14,843 nucleotides of DNA from Magnetococcales bacterium (lineage in GTDB: Bacteria; Pseudomonadota; Magnetococcia; Magnetococcales; Magnetaquicoccaceae): the NCBI GenBank assembly GCA_015228895.1, contig JADGCR010000033.1:1-14843 (forward strand), given 5' to 3'. Below are positions 7,119 through 14,839 of this stretch, one piece after another (the first letter of the stretch is position 1; the number at the start of each line of letters is the position of its first letter). The position numbers and the translations under genes are program-made. A model generated the notes under the pieces. The model searched no databases, was not told the origin of the DNA, and saw only the letters and a program-made list of their open reading frames with translations.

Positions 7119-7973
7119 ATGAGTATTCAACGCAACCTTTCTGGACTGGCGGGCCTGCTGGCCTGGGGGATGATCGGCGGGGGCGTGTTGGCCGACACCC
7201 CCAAGGAGAGTTCACCCCACACCGTCACCGCCAATCTGGGTGTGGTCAGCAACTACATCTTCCGCGGGTTGACCCAGACCTGGGACCAACCGGCGGTGCA
7301 GGGCGGGGTCGATTACTCCCATGCGTTCGGGTGGTACGCCGGAGCCTGGGCCTCCAGCATCAGCGACAGGCAGTTTGCCAACGGTTTCGCGGAGGCGGAT
7401 CTTTATGGCGGTTACAACGGCAAATTCACGGATGATTGGACCTGGACCCTGGGCATGATCGGCTATTTGTATCCCGGCGCCAACTACGATCAGGTCAAAC
7501 CGGCCGGCACCTATCGGGATCAGGGTTACCATACCTTCGAGCTCAACGCCGGTCTCGGTTACCAATGGGTGAGTCTGAAAGTCTCAGTGGCCCTGACCGA
7601 TTATTTCGGGGCCAACGTCAAGACCGGCTATACCGGGGATTCCCAAGGGAGCACCTATGTGGACGTCACGGCCAACGTGCCGTTGCCGGCCTCCATCTTC
7701 ACCAGGGATGTGACCCTGCCGTTGCATGTGGGTCGCACCAACTACACCAACAAACTGGCCGCGGCGACGATCAACGGCGGGACGAACCCGGACTACACCG
7801 ACTACAAGATCGGTTTGACCAAGGCGTTTGACGGGGGATGGACACTGGGTGCGGCCTATGTCTACGCCGACAACAAGGCGGTTTACAACGGGGTGGCTTC
7901 CGCGAAGGATCCCGCCAACACCCGCAATCTCGGGGGAGGCAACGTGCTGGTCTCTCTGACCAAAACCTTCTGA
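7119..7973 (+). CDS. TorF-family putative outer-membrane porin (TIGR02001-like)
   Basis: This 284-residue precursor has a signal peptide of about 25 residues ending GGGVLA before DTPKE. The mature part is built of alternating hydrophobic/polar beta strands rich in Gly, Tyr and Trp, and it ends in phenylalanine, the usual signal for outer-membrane beta-barrel assembly. The early segment NLGVVSNYIFRGLTQTWDQPAVQGGVDY matches, from memory, the start of the TIGR02001/PF09694 family (Gcw_chp, now called TorF-family putative porin). Its position directly behind amtB, with AAGGAG at 7108-7113, suggests an outer-membrane route for ammonium or another small nitrogen compound; this is inference. A strong terminator follows at 7998-8037, so it closes the operon. 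Substrate specificity cannot be read from sequence. Confidence 0.85.
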   Translation: MSIQRNLSGLAGLLAWGMIGGGVLADTPKESSPHTVTANLGVVSNYIFRGLTQTWDQPAVQGGVDYSHAFGWYAGAWASSISDRQFANGFAEADLYGGYNGKFTDDWTWTLGMIGYLYPGANYDQVKPAGTYRDQGYHTFELNAGLGYQWVSLKVSVALTDYFGANVKTGYTGDSQGSTYVDVTANVPLPASIFTRDVTLPLHVGRTNYTNKLAAATINGGTNPDYTDYKIGLTKAFDGGWTLGAAYVYADNKAVYNGVASAKDPANTRNLGGGNVLVSLTKTF

Positions 7974-7997
7974 AACCCCGCAACGCTCCCTGACGGC

Positions 7998-8037
7998 CCG
8001 CGACCATTCATCCGAAGTGAGTGGTCGCGGTTTTTTT
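7998..8037 (+). terminator. Intrinsic terminator of glnK-amtB-porin operon
   Basis: CCGCGACCA (7998-8006) pairs with TGGTCGCGG (8022-8030), with inner TCA/TGA pairs, and is followed by seven T (8031-8037). It begins 24 bases after the porin stop. Its T-run touches the stop codon of the convergent leftward hydrolase gene. There is no T-run for the opposite strand. Confidence 0.92.
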
Positions 8038-8924
8038 CACACCTGGAACACCAGTCCCTCATAGGCCAGATGGTATTCCGGGTCGCCGGGCTCCCTTGGA
8101 TGGCGTTCCATGACCTCCGCGAAGACCCGTTCCAGGGCGGCATCGGAACGGGTGGGCTCGTGGTGGGTGAAGAAGAGATGCTTGACCCCCGCCTGTTTGG
8201 CCATGGCGATGTTGGCGTCGAAGGTGCCGTGGCCCCATCCCTTTTTGGCGGGATAGTCCTCGATGGTGTAGGAGGTGTCGGCGATCAGCACATCCACGCC
8301 GCGAATGAAATCCACGATGGATTGGTTTTTCTGGGTCATGAACTGCTGGTATTCGAGATATTCCGGGTCGTCGGGTTCGTAGATGTTGTAGAGATGCTCG
8401 TGGTCGCCGGTGAAGAACACCGACTTGCCGTTGCACTCCACCCGATAGCCGAAACACAAGACCGGATGGTTCATGAGGATGTTGGTGATCGTGGCCGACC
8501 CGGCCCGGGCGGTCTGCCGCTCCTTGAGGGTGATGTACTCCAGTTTGGATTTGAGTTCCGCCTCCCGCACCGGGAAGTAGCAGTATTGCAACTGCCCGGA
8601 GAGGATCTCCCGGATGTCCCGCCGGGCGATGGGATCGTAGGCGCCGTGAATCCGCAGGGTGTTGCCCGGAATGAAGGTCGGGATGAAGAAGGGCAGCCCC
8701 TGGATGTGGTCCCAGTGGGTATGGGTGATGAACAGATGGCAGGTGAGGGGCAGTTCGGGAAACAGGGTCATGGCCAGTGGATAGATCCCCGTGCCCGCAT
8801 CCAGAATGACCAGATCGTCGTCGTCGCTGCGCACCTCGATGCAGGTGGTGTTGCCACCATATTTGACGGTAGCGGGACCAGGAGTGGCAATGGATCCCCG
8901 AACTCCCCAGAATTTGATTTTCAT
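8037..8924 (-). CDS. MBL-fold metallo-hydrolase
   Basis: This 295-residue soluble protein has a metallo-beta-lactamase fold. It opens with MKIKFWGVRGSIATPGP, the usual start of a subgroup of uncharacterised MBL hydrolases. The metal-binding motif is THTHWDH (H68, H70, D72, H73). Likely additional ligands are H153 (MNHP), D174 (FTGDHEH) and H254/H255 (FFTHHEP). A dinuclear zinc or iron centre hydrolysing a phosphodiester or similar bond is expected from family; the substrate is unknown. The start at 8924 follows the HDOD stop after 38 bases, so the two are probably cotranscribed. Its ribosome binding site is weak: AAAGAG directly touches the ATG and GGAAGGG is too far upstream. The same frame happens to remain open through the HDOD gene, which is not a fusion. 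Confidence 0.88.
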   Translation of the reverse strand: MKIKFWGVRGSIATPGPATVKYGGNTTCIEVRSDDDDLVILDAGTGIYPLAMTLFPELPLTCHLFITHTHWDHIQGLPFFIPTFIPGNTLRIHGAYDPIARRDIREILSGQLQYCYFPVREAELKSKLEYITLKERQTARAGSATITNILMNHPVLCFGYRVECNGKSVFFTGDHEHLYNIYEPDDPEYLEYQQFMTQKNQSIVDFIRGVDVLIADTSYTIEDYPAKKGWGHGTFDANIAMAKQAGVKHLFFTHHEPTRSDAALERVFAEVMERHPREPGDPEYHLAYEGLVFQV

Positions 8925-8962
8925 CTCTTTGTCATGCGTTCCCTTCCGAGGCGGATTTGGGT

Positions 8963-9811
8963 TCAGGGATGGATGAGAATTTGCGCGATGTTCATCTCTC
9001 CGGAGAGATCCCCCAGGGTGCCGATCAGTTCGGGCAGCTTGCAGCCGAGCCGCAATTCCAGTTCCCTGGGCAGGCTGTTTTCGGTGACGGGATCGCCGGA
9101 CTCCCCCACCTTGATTTTCTTGGCGATGATGTTGGCCGTGAAGACACAATCCTGCAGGGGTGACATGTCGGGATTCCAGGTGTGGTGATGACCCATGCAC
9201 GCCACGAAATCCAGGGGCAGACACCATTTGTCCCCCAGCATGGCGCCCACCTGGGTGTGGTCCACGCCGAAGACGTGCCGCTCGGCCATGTGCAACGGGA
9301 TTTTCTTTTTGATGGCCAGCTGGAGCGCTTTGTCGTAGTCGTCGGTATCGAACCGGTACAAAGCCATTTTTCCGATGTCGTGCAACAGTCCCGCCACGAA
9401 GAAATCCGTGGACTCCACTTCGGAGATGCCAAGGCGTCGGGCCAGATGCTTGGCGATGACGCCAACCCCTATGGCATGGGCGAGGAGATTGTCCATCCAG
9501 GGGTTGGAGGGGGAGTGGCGACTGAGCATTTCCAGGGGGGCGATGGTCAGCGCCAGATTTTTGATGGTGTTGATCCCCACGAACACCACCGCCTGCTTGA
9601 TGGAGCTGATCTGCCGGGAGAGGCCGAAATAGGGCGAGTTGACCAGTTGCAACAGCTTCAAGGTGAGAACCGGGTCGTGATCGATCACCCGGACCAAATC
9701 CTTTGGCGCGCAATTGATGTCAGCCGTCAGTTTCAGGATGCGATAAACGCTTGGTGGAAAAGCGGGCATCCCATCGACGAGCTTGATCAGTTTTTTGGTG
9801 GAATACCCCAT
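8963..9811 (-). CDS. HDOD domain-containing signalling protein
   Basis: This 282-residue cytoplasmic protein consists almost entirely of an HDOD domain. Characteristic parts are MPAFPPSVYRIL near residues 15-26 and VIDHDPVLTLKLLQLVNSPYFG. The central AVVFVGINTIKNLAL leads to the HD-like GLLHDIGKMAL, and GHHHTW follows further on. HDOD proteins are degenerate relatives of HD phosphohydrolases and commonly act in motility, cell-cycle or second-messenger signalling. Several HD-type residues (the HD of LLHDIGK and HHH) remain here, so residual metal binding is possible. The start has AGGGAG only three bases from the ATG, closer than usual. It is the first gene of a leftward pair with the MBL hydrolase and is divergent from the PilZ gene at 10020. 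Confidence 0.9.
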   Translation of the reverse strand: MGYSTKKLIKLVDGMPAFPPSVYRILKLTADINCAPKDLVRVIDHDPVLTLKLLQLVNSPYFGLSRQISSIKQAVVFVGINTIKNLALTIAPLEMLSRHSPSNPWMDNLLAHAIGVGVIAKHLARRLGISEVESTDFFVAGLLHDIGKMALYRFDTDDYDKALQLAIKKKIPLHMAERHVFGVDHTQVGAMLGDKWCLPLDFVACMGHHHTWNPDMSPLQDCVFTANIIAKKIKVGESGDPVTENSLPRELELRLGCKLPELIGTLGDLSGEMNIAQILIHP

Positions 9812-9939
9812 GGCTCCCTGCGTCAGGTTTTGTGGCGAACCCTATTAAAATGATCCAATCGACCCCCGATGGTCAACCATTTTTCTCGATTCTGGATTGC
9901 GCATGAGTCCAATGCAAGAATGAAACCATTTAATAGCAA

Positions 9940-9968
9940 TTGACACCTTGCCAAATGACGGGAATATT
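9940..9968 (+). promoter_or_regulatory. Candidate sigma-70 promoter for the PilZ-yajC-secDF region
   Basis: A perfect TTGACA (9940-9945) is followed after 17 bases by AATATT (9963-9968), four of six to the -10 consensus, in an A/T-rich part of the divergent spacer 9812-10019. Transcription would start near 9975, about 45 bases before the PilZ start codon. The remaining spacer shows no other clear element, and no promoter for the leftward HDOD gene could be picked with confidence. Confidence 0.55.
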
Positions 9969-10019
9969 CGTATTTTTAGAGGATCATCTGTCCCCTCAGC
10001 CCGGAAATCGTGAAATCCC

Positions 10020-10802
10020 ATGTCCCATGCGAAAGTGCAAACCGTCCTGAAAAATACCGATTTGCTGCTGGATGTCGAGGAAATCCGTGCGCTCCTGACT
10101 GCGGTTCTGACCGAAAAGCGGGTGGTGGAAATGCGCATCGGTCGGGACAAGGCCGCCCTCGTCGCGCACCTGGAGGCGTTCCGGGAGGGCGATTTCCTCG
10201 CGTTGAGCCCTTTCGGGCCGGACGCCGTTTCCGGGAGCAGGCTCGAGAACCTCTCTTTGGGAACGAAGGTCACGGTCTCCTGCATGATGGGAGGCTATGC
10301 CCTGGAGACCAGACTCGCCACCCTGGAGACCACCGCCGCGGAGTCGTGGGTCCGACTGAGTTATCCCGGTCTGTTCCGGGTCCACTCCAAACGCCAGGTC
10401 AGCCGCTTCTCCACCCCGCTGGACATGTCCAGCATGGTGGAAATGGTGGGCAAAGCCGATCATGTCCGGGGGGAGTTGCAGGACATCAATCAGGAGGGAC
10501 TCTCCTTTTTGGGGGGAGACGTGGTGTGTGGGGTCGCTTTGAACGAAGAGGTGCGGGTGCGCCTGCTCCCCAGGGCGACCGAAGATCCACCCATGGCGTT
10601 GACCGGCGTGCTCCGCTTCGCCGGGCTGGAGCGGCCGAAAGGGGTGCAGGCCTCCCTGTGCCGTTACAGTGTGCAGATCACCCACGTGGAAGACCCGAAG
10701 ACGTTTCAACGCTACTTCAATAAAATCAAGAGCTGTTCCAATGGCTTGTTTCGTTCTTCGGTCATGTCGTCCGAAAGTTATTGCTTCACTGTGGCCATTT
10801 GA
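10020..10802 (+). CDS. YcgR-like flagellar brake/PilZ domain protein
   Basis: This 260-residue cytoplasmic protein has two parts. Residues 1-115 resemble the YcgR N-terminal domain (beta-rich, with FREGDFLALSPFG and GTKVTVSC). From about 120 follows a PilZ domain, which binds cyclic di-GMP. The PilZ arginine motif is R125-x3-R129 (RQVSR). The second motif is D155-I-N157-Q-E-G160, where the usual Ser of (D/N)xSxxG is replaced by Asn. Such proteins slow flagellar motors or adjust other surface functions when cyclic di-GMP is high. The start at 10020 gives the natural N-terminus but has only a weak GGAAA upstream. It precedes yajC by 39 bases and could be cotranscribed with the Sec genes. The last 25 residues are not obviously domain sequence. 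Confidence 0.8.
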   Translation: MSHAKVQTVLKNTDLLLDVEEIRALLTAVLTEKRVVEMRIGRDKAALVAHLEAFREGDFLALSPFGPDAVSGSRLENLSLGTKVTVSCMMGGYALETRLATLETTAAESWVRLSYPGLFRVHSKRQVSRFSTPLDMSSMVEMVGKADHVRGELQDINQEGLSFLGGDVVCGVALNEEVRVRLLPRATEDPPMALTGVLRFAGLERPKGVQASLCRYSVQITHVEDPKTFQRYFNKIKSCSNGLFRSSVMSSESYCFTVAI

Positions 10803-10841
10803 TGGATTGAAATCATACCTTCCTTACGGAGATAAAAACTG

Positions 10842-11225
10842 ATGTTCGATTTGATTTCCCCCGCCTATGCTCAATCCGCCGCCCCTGGACCAGAGGCGGT
10901 CATCGGCAACATTCTGTTCATGGTGCTGCTGTTCGCCATCTTCTATTTTCTCCTGATCCGTCCCCAGCAAAAACAGGTCAAACAGCACAAGGAGATGGTG
11001 GAGAATTTGCAACGGGGCGACTCGGTGGAGACCCGTGGCGGTCTTCTGGGGCGGATCCATCGGGTGGAGGCGGATCACATCATGCTGGAACTGGGTGAGG
11101 TGGAGACCGCCCCCCGTCAGTTCAAGCCCGTGCGGGTCAAGGTGCGCCGTCAGGCCGTGGCCGTGATGACCGCCAAGGGGGGCGTGCCCCTGGCCGAAGA
11201 GACCCCTGAAAAAACCAAGGAGTGA
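10842..11225 (+). CDS. yajC: Sec translocase accessory protein YajC
   Basis: This 127-residue protein has one transmembrane helix (about residues 21-39) followed by RPQQKQVKQHKEM, the classic YajC transition into the cytoplasmic domain. The region LQRGDSVETRGGLLGRI is the conserved domain core. The N-terminus FDLISPAYAQ is typical of alphaproteobacterial YajC. It forms the heterotrimer with SecD and SecF that assists SecYEG-mediated export and membrane insertion. GGAG at 10828-10831 serves ATG 10842. Its stop is followed within seven bases by the secD start, and the secD ribosome binding site overlaps the end of yajC. Confidence 0.95.
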   Translation: MFDLISPAYAQSAAPGPEAVIGNILFMVLLFAIFYFLLIRPQQKQVKQHKEMVENLQRGDSVETRGGLLGRIHRVEADHIMLELGEVETAPRQFKPVRVKVRRQAVAVMTAKGGVPLAEETPEKTKE

Positions 11226-11231
11226 CAGGTC

Positions 11232-12845
11232 GTGCGACATTTTCCTCTCTGGAAGACCATCGTTTCGGTGATCGTCGTCATCGTTTCCATGCTCTATTCC
11301 CTGCCCACCCTGATGGGGGGCGTGCCCGCCTGGTGGCCCTCCTGGCTGCCCAGACAGACGGTTTACCGTGGCCTGGACCTGCAGGGAGGACTCTATCTGC
11401 TGTTGCATGTGGAGACCGACAAGGCGGTGGAAGCGGCGGCGGAAAATCTGGTGGATGAACTCCGCGTCGCCTTGCGCAAGGGAAAATTCCGCTATCAGTC
11501 CATCAAGCGGCAGGGCATGGACGCCGTGGAGATGAAATTGCCGGAGGAGGTCTCCAGGACCGAGGTGGTCTCGTTGCTGAAAAACGAATTCCGCAACGCC
11601 GGGATCGAGGAGACCCCGGAGGGGGTCCGGGTGCGCATCGACGCCAAGGAGGTGGGGGAGCTGCGCAAGTTCGCGGTGGATCAGTCCATTCAGACCATCC
11701 GTTCCCGCATCGATCAGTTCGGGGTGGCGGAACCCTCCCTCCAGAAACAGGGCGAGGAGCGGATTCTGCTGCAACTGCCCGGCCTGGACGATCCCTCCCG
11801 CGCCAAAACCCTCATCGGCCGCACGGCGCGGCTCGACTTCAAACTGGTGGACGAGAAGGGAGACCTCCCCGCGGCTCTGGCCGGCAACATCCCGGCGGAC
11901 GATCAACTGCTGTACGAGGAGCGTTCCCCAAGCCGTCAGGGCAAGAAGGGCAAGAAGGCGGTGGAAGGACAAAAACCCGTCCGCACCCCGCTCCTCGTGC
12001 GAAAAAGGGCGGCCCTGACCGGCGACCTGCTCACCGATGCCAGGGTCAATTTCGATCAGTACGGGGAACCGCTGGTATCGATTGTCTTCAATCATCAGGG
12101 GGCGCGCAAATTTGCCCAGCTGACCGGGGAACACGTAGGCGAACGCATGGCCATCGTCCTGGACGACAAGGTCTATTCCGCCCCGGTCCTGCGGGAGAAG
12201 ATCGAAGGGGGACGCGCCCAGATCACCGGCAACTTCACCATGGAGGACGCCCACGACCTGGCCATCGTGCTGCGGGCCGGCGCCCTGCCCGCGCCGGTTT
12301 CCATCCTGGAGGAGCGCACCGTCGGGCCGACCCTGGGGAGCGACGCCATCCATGAGGGAATCCTCTCCTCCGTGGTCGGGGGGGTCCTGGTCATCCTCTT
12401 CATGGGGTTTTATTACAAGGGGTTGGGCTGGCTGGCCAACATCGCGGTGATCTTCAACATCTTCGTGCTGATGGCCGTGCTGGCCGCCCTGCAAGCCGCC
12501 CTCACGGTGCCGGGCATCGCCGGGGTGGTGCTGCTCATCGGGATCGCCGTGGACGCCAACGTCCTGATCATCGAGCGCATCCGCGAGGAGCTCCGGCTTG
12601 GCAAGACTCCCTTTGCCGCGATCGATCAGGGGTACGACAAGGCCTTCATGACCATCCTGGACTCCCATGTCACCGCCCTGGCCACCTCGGTGATCCTGTT
12701 CCAGTTCGGCACCGGCCCGGTGCGCGGCTTCGCCGTCACCCTGGCCATCGGTCTGGTGGCCTCCCTGTTCACCTCCATCACCCTGACCCGATTGATGCTC
12801 TACTATATCCTGCGCAACCGCCGGATCCAGAAGCTGAGCATCTGA
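11232..12845 (+). CDS. secD: Protein translocase subunit SecD
   Basis: This 537-residue inner-membrane protein uses the proton-motive force with SecF to help pull exported proteins through SecYEG. One N-terminal helix (about 8-28) is followed by GLDLQGGLYLLLHVE, the family signature, then a large periplasmic domain. A five-helix RND-type membrane domain begins near residue 376. The motif GIAVDANVLIIERIREEL in that domain includes the conserved acidic residue of the proton pathway. The gene starts with GTG at 11232; AAGGAG at 11217-11222 overlaps the yajC stop. A small Lys/Gly-rich stretch (GKKGKK, near 235-245) sits in the periplasmic part and may be a lineage-specific loop. The length fits the shorter SecD class lacking the extra E. 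coli segment. secF follows after 30 bases. Confidence 0.97.
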   Translation: MRHFPLWKTIVSVIVVIVSMLYSLPTLMGGVPAWWPSWLPRQTVYRGLDLQGGLYLLLHVETDKAVEAAAENLVDELRVALRKGKFRYQSIKRQGMDAVEMKLPEEVSRTEVVSLLKNEFRNAGIEETPEGVRVRIDAKEVGELRKFAVDQSIQTIRSRIDQFGVAEPSLQKQGEERILLQLPGLDDPSRAKTLIGRTARLDFKLVDEKGDLPAALAGNIPADDQLLYEERSPSRQGKKGKKAVEGQKPVRTPLLVRKRAALTGDLLTDARVNFDQYGEPLVSIVFNHQGARKFAQLTGEHVGERMAIVLDDKVYSAPVLREKIEGGRAQITGNFTMEDAHDLAIVLRAGALPAPVSILEERTVGPTLGSDAIHEGILSSVVGGVLVILFMGFYYKGLGWLANIAVIFNIFVLMAVLAALQAALTVPGIAGVVLLIGIAVDANVLIIERIREELRLGKTPFAAIDQGYDKAFMTILDSHVTALATSVILFQFGTGPVRGFAVTLAIGLVASLFTSITLTRLMLYYILRNRRIQKLSI

Positions 12846-12875
12846 TCGTCCCACGAACCGTTACGGATAAACCGC

Positions 12876-13814
12876 ATGGAACTGATTCGCTCCGATCACA
12901 GCATCGACTTCATCGGCATGAGGAAGTGGGCTTTTCTCATTTCCTTTGTGACCTTTTTCCTGAGTATCGTTTCACTGGGCTTCCATGGCCTGAATTTCGG
13001 GCTCGATTTCGCCGGCGGCGCGGTGTTGCAGCTCCGTTTTCCCGGACCGGCCCCGATCCACGATGTGCGTGTCGCGCTCGGGGAGATCGGCCTGGGAGCG
13101 GCGGTGATCCAGGAGTTCGGCTCCCCCCAGGAGATCCTGATCCGTATCCATCAGGAGCAGCAGCCGGGCAAGGAGGGGGAGTCGGCCAAACTGGCCCAGA
13201 AGATCATGGATGTGGTCAATCCCCTGGTGGGCAAGGATCAGAAGGTGGAACTGCGCCGGGTGGAGTATGTGGGGCCCCAGGTGGGACGGGAGTTGACCGT
13301 CAACGGCATCATGGCGGTTCTCTATTCCTGGGTGGCCATCCTGGTCTATGTCGGGGTGCGTTTCGAGTTCCGCTTCGCTTTGGGGGCGGTGTTGTCCCTG
13401 ATCCACGACACCTTCATCATTCTGGGATTTTTTTCCTTCACCCAGAAGGAGTTCTCACTGGTGGTGGTGGCGGCGATCCTCACCGTGATCGGCTATTCCA
13501 TCAACGACACCATCGTGGTTTTCGACCGCATCCGCGACGAGATCCGGCGCATGCGCAACCATCCTTTGGAGGAGATCATCAACGAGGCGGTCAACCGCAC
13601 CCTCTCCCGTACCATCATCACTTCGCTCACCGTGGTGCTGGTGCTGGTGGCGTTGTTGTTCTACGGCGGCGAGGTGATTCACGATTCCGCCGTCGCCCTG
13701 CTTCTGGGGGTGGTGGTGGGCACCTGGTCGTCGATCTATGTGGCGAGCCCCACGGTGCTGGTGATCGATCAGTGGCAGAACCGGCGCCGGCAGGTCAAGG
13801 CGGACGCGCCATGA
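12876..13814 (+). CDS. secF: Protein translocase subunit SecF
   Basis: This 312-residue inner-membrane partner of SecD has the typical SecF length. An N-terminal helix near residues 15-37 is followed by GLNFGLDFAGGAVLQL, the SecF signature. A periplasmic domain of about 95 residues comes next, and then five membrane helices from about residue 140. The motif YSINDTIVVFDRIRDEIR is the conserved SecF helix-4 sequence. The ribosome binding site before ATG 12876 is weak, so coupling to secD translation is plausible. The stop codon overlaps the next start (ATGA at 13811-13814), tying the downstream 122-residue protein to the Sec operon. Confidence 0.97.
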   Translation: MELIRSDHSIDFIGMRKWAFLISFVTFFLSIVSLGFHGLNFGLDFAGGAVLQLRFPGPAPIHDVRVALGEIGLGAAVIQEFGSPQEILIRIHQEQQPGKEGESAKLAQKIMDVVNPLVGKDQKVELRRVEYVGPQVGRELTVNGIMAVLYSWVAILVYVGVRFEFRFALGAVLSLIHDTFIILGFFSFTQKEFSLVVVAAILTVIGYSINDTIVVFDRIRDEIRRMRNHPLEEIINEAVNRTLSRTIITSLTVVLVLVALLFYGGEVIHDSAVALLLGVVVGTWSSIYVASPTVLVIDQWQNRRRQVKADAP

Positions 13815-14179
13815 CCATGACGGGGCAGAGCGACGATTACCACCTGCGCCATCAGGTGGCGGATCCGGCATTTTCCGCCGAACAGGACCGCATCCATCAG
13901 GAGGCGATGATTTTCCTGGAAGATGCGTTGGCCAAGGGGCGCAAATGGCCCCAGGCCAGCGCCGCCTTGCGGGTGGAGGATGCCGGATTCAAAGAGATCG
14001 TTTTGGCAGATTTCTTGAAAGTCTTGCTGGCAAAGCGTCATTTTCAGGGCGGTGAGGGGCTCAAGGGGATCGCCAGGGAATTGGGGGTGACGGTGAGCCA
14101 ACTGCTCGCCCTCAAGGAAAATATGATCCACGAGGTCCGGGAGGCTTCCGAGCAGGTTTACCGGCTGTCGAAAACCTAG
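13811..14179 (+). CDS. Hypothetical protein, HTH-like, coupled to secF
   Basis: I do not recognise this 122-residue protein. It is soluble, with no signal peptide or membrane segment, and reads as mostly helical. Residues 22-42 form an acidic amphipathic helix. Residues 60-76 include ADFLKVLLAKRHF, and 84-104 (LKGIARELGVTVSQLLALKEN) resemble a helix-turn-helix with a typical ELGVTVSQL turn. Some DNA or protein binding role is therefore possible. The start ATG overlaps the secF stop as ATGA; a second in-frame ATG lies at 13817 with no better ribosome binding site. A CheY-like gene follows after 21 bases. Codon use and position in the operon support a real gene. Its link to Sec function is only positional. 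Confidence 0.8.
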   Translation: MTMTGQSDDYHLRHQVADPAFSAEQDRIHQEAMIFLEDALAKGRKWPQASAALRVEDAGFKEIVLADFLKVLLAKRHFQGGEGLKGIARELGVTVSQLLALKENMIHEVREASEQVYRLSKT

Positions 14180-14200
14180 TTTGAAAGATTGGATGGAACC

Positions 14201-14578
14201 ATGGCACGCATCCTGGTGATTGATGACGATGTGAGCATTCGGGTTTTGCTGCGTGAGATCCTCGAAGAGGAGGGCCACGCGGTGGAGGAGGCCAGCGATG
14301 GACGCGCTGGTTTGCGGCAGTTCCGCAAGAGTACGCCGGATCTGGTGATGACCGATATTCTCATGCCGGAGAAGGACGGGGTGGAGCTGATCATGGAGCT
14401 CAAGGAGTTGAGCGCCCGGGTGCCGATCCTGGCCATGTCCGGCGGCGGTCGCGGTCTGGATGCCGCCTTCAATCTGCGCATGGCGCAGGATTTCGGCGCC
14501 AATCGCCTGCTGGTGAAGCCCTTCACCCGCAACCAGGCCCTGGAGATGATCCAGGAGGCTCTGGCGTTGCGGGAATGA
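14201..14578 (+). CDS. CheY-like single-domain response regulator
   Basis: This 125-residue cytoplasmic protein is a receiver domain with no output domain. The acidic pocket is IDDD (residues 7-10), the phospho-acceptor is D52 in MTDILMPEKDG, S80 is the switch Ser/Thr and K106 in VKPF is the conserved lysine. It would be phosphorylated by a histidine kinase or HPt and act by protein contact. ATG 14201 was preferred over a TTG at 14189 because MARILVIDDD is the standard receiver start. Between S80 and the final helix the segment GGGRGLDAAFNLRMAQDFGA is longer than in classical CheY and is shared by a common stand-alone receiver subgroup. It is the last gene of the rightward cluster and is followed by a terminator at 14652-14675. 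Confidence 0.93.
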   Translation: MARILVIDDDVSIRVLLREILEEEGHAVEEASDGRAGLRQFRKSTPDLVMTDILMPEKDGVELIMELKELSARVPILAMSGGGRGLDAAFNLRMAQDFGANRLLVKPFTRNQALEMIQEALALRE

Positions 14579-14651
14579 TGGCCCGTTAAGCCATCCCTGT
14601 CCTGCCTTTCCACTATTTGTCGGGGTCCGGCGTCACGCTCCCCGGTGGGGT

Positions 14652-14675
14652 CTGGGGCAACGCCCCAGGGTTTTT
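14652..14675 (+). terminator. Intrinsic terminator after the CheY-like gene
   Basis: CTGGGGC (14652-14658) pairs with GCCCCAG (14662-14668) around a three-base loop, followed by GG and five T (14671-14675). It lies about 75 bases after the response regulator stop and can end the yajC-secD-secF transcript. Confidence 0.7.
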
Positions 14676-14815
14676 CGCGCGCGTGGCGTGGCGGCATCTG
14701 CTTGGCGTCTCGAATGAAATTTCTGTGAAAGGCGCCGCCTGCGGCGGCCTGTTGGGCGCGCCGCGCGGATTGCTGCGCAATCCGCTTGTTGTAAAGGCGC
14801 GCCAGAAGCAACAGC

Positions 14816-14839
14816 AAAAATCCCAGGGCGCTGCCCTGG
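14816..14839 (-). terminator. Possible leftward intrinsic terminator at the right edge
   Basis: On the minus strand CCAGGGC and GCCCTGG form a seven-pair stem around a three-base loop, followed by GA and five T. It would stop transcripts entering from beyond the right edge and mirrors the plus-strand terminator at 14652. Confidence 0.5.

Noticed and set aside
8037..9713. Single long minus frame joining upstream sequence to the MBL hydrolase
   Set aside because: The part upstream of 8924 lies in another frame of the HDOD gene and shows no family features. The hydrolase starts at its own conserved N-terminus, so this is not a fusion.
10824..12854. Minus-strand open frame of 676 codons
   Set aside because: It is antisense to yajC and secD, both unmistakable; the product is Gly/His/Gln/Asp-rich shadow sequence.
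14176..14817. Minus-strand frame of 213 codons across the right end
   Set aside because: It overlaps the response regulator antisense and its other half is the hairpin-rich repeat block; no family features seen.
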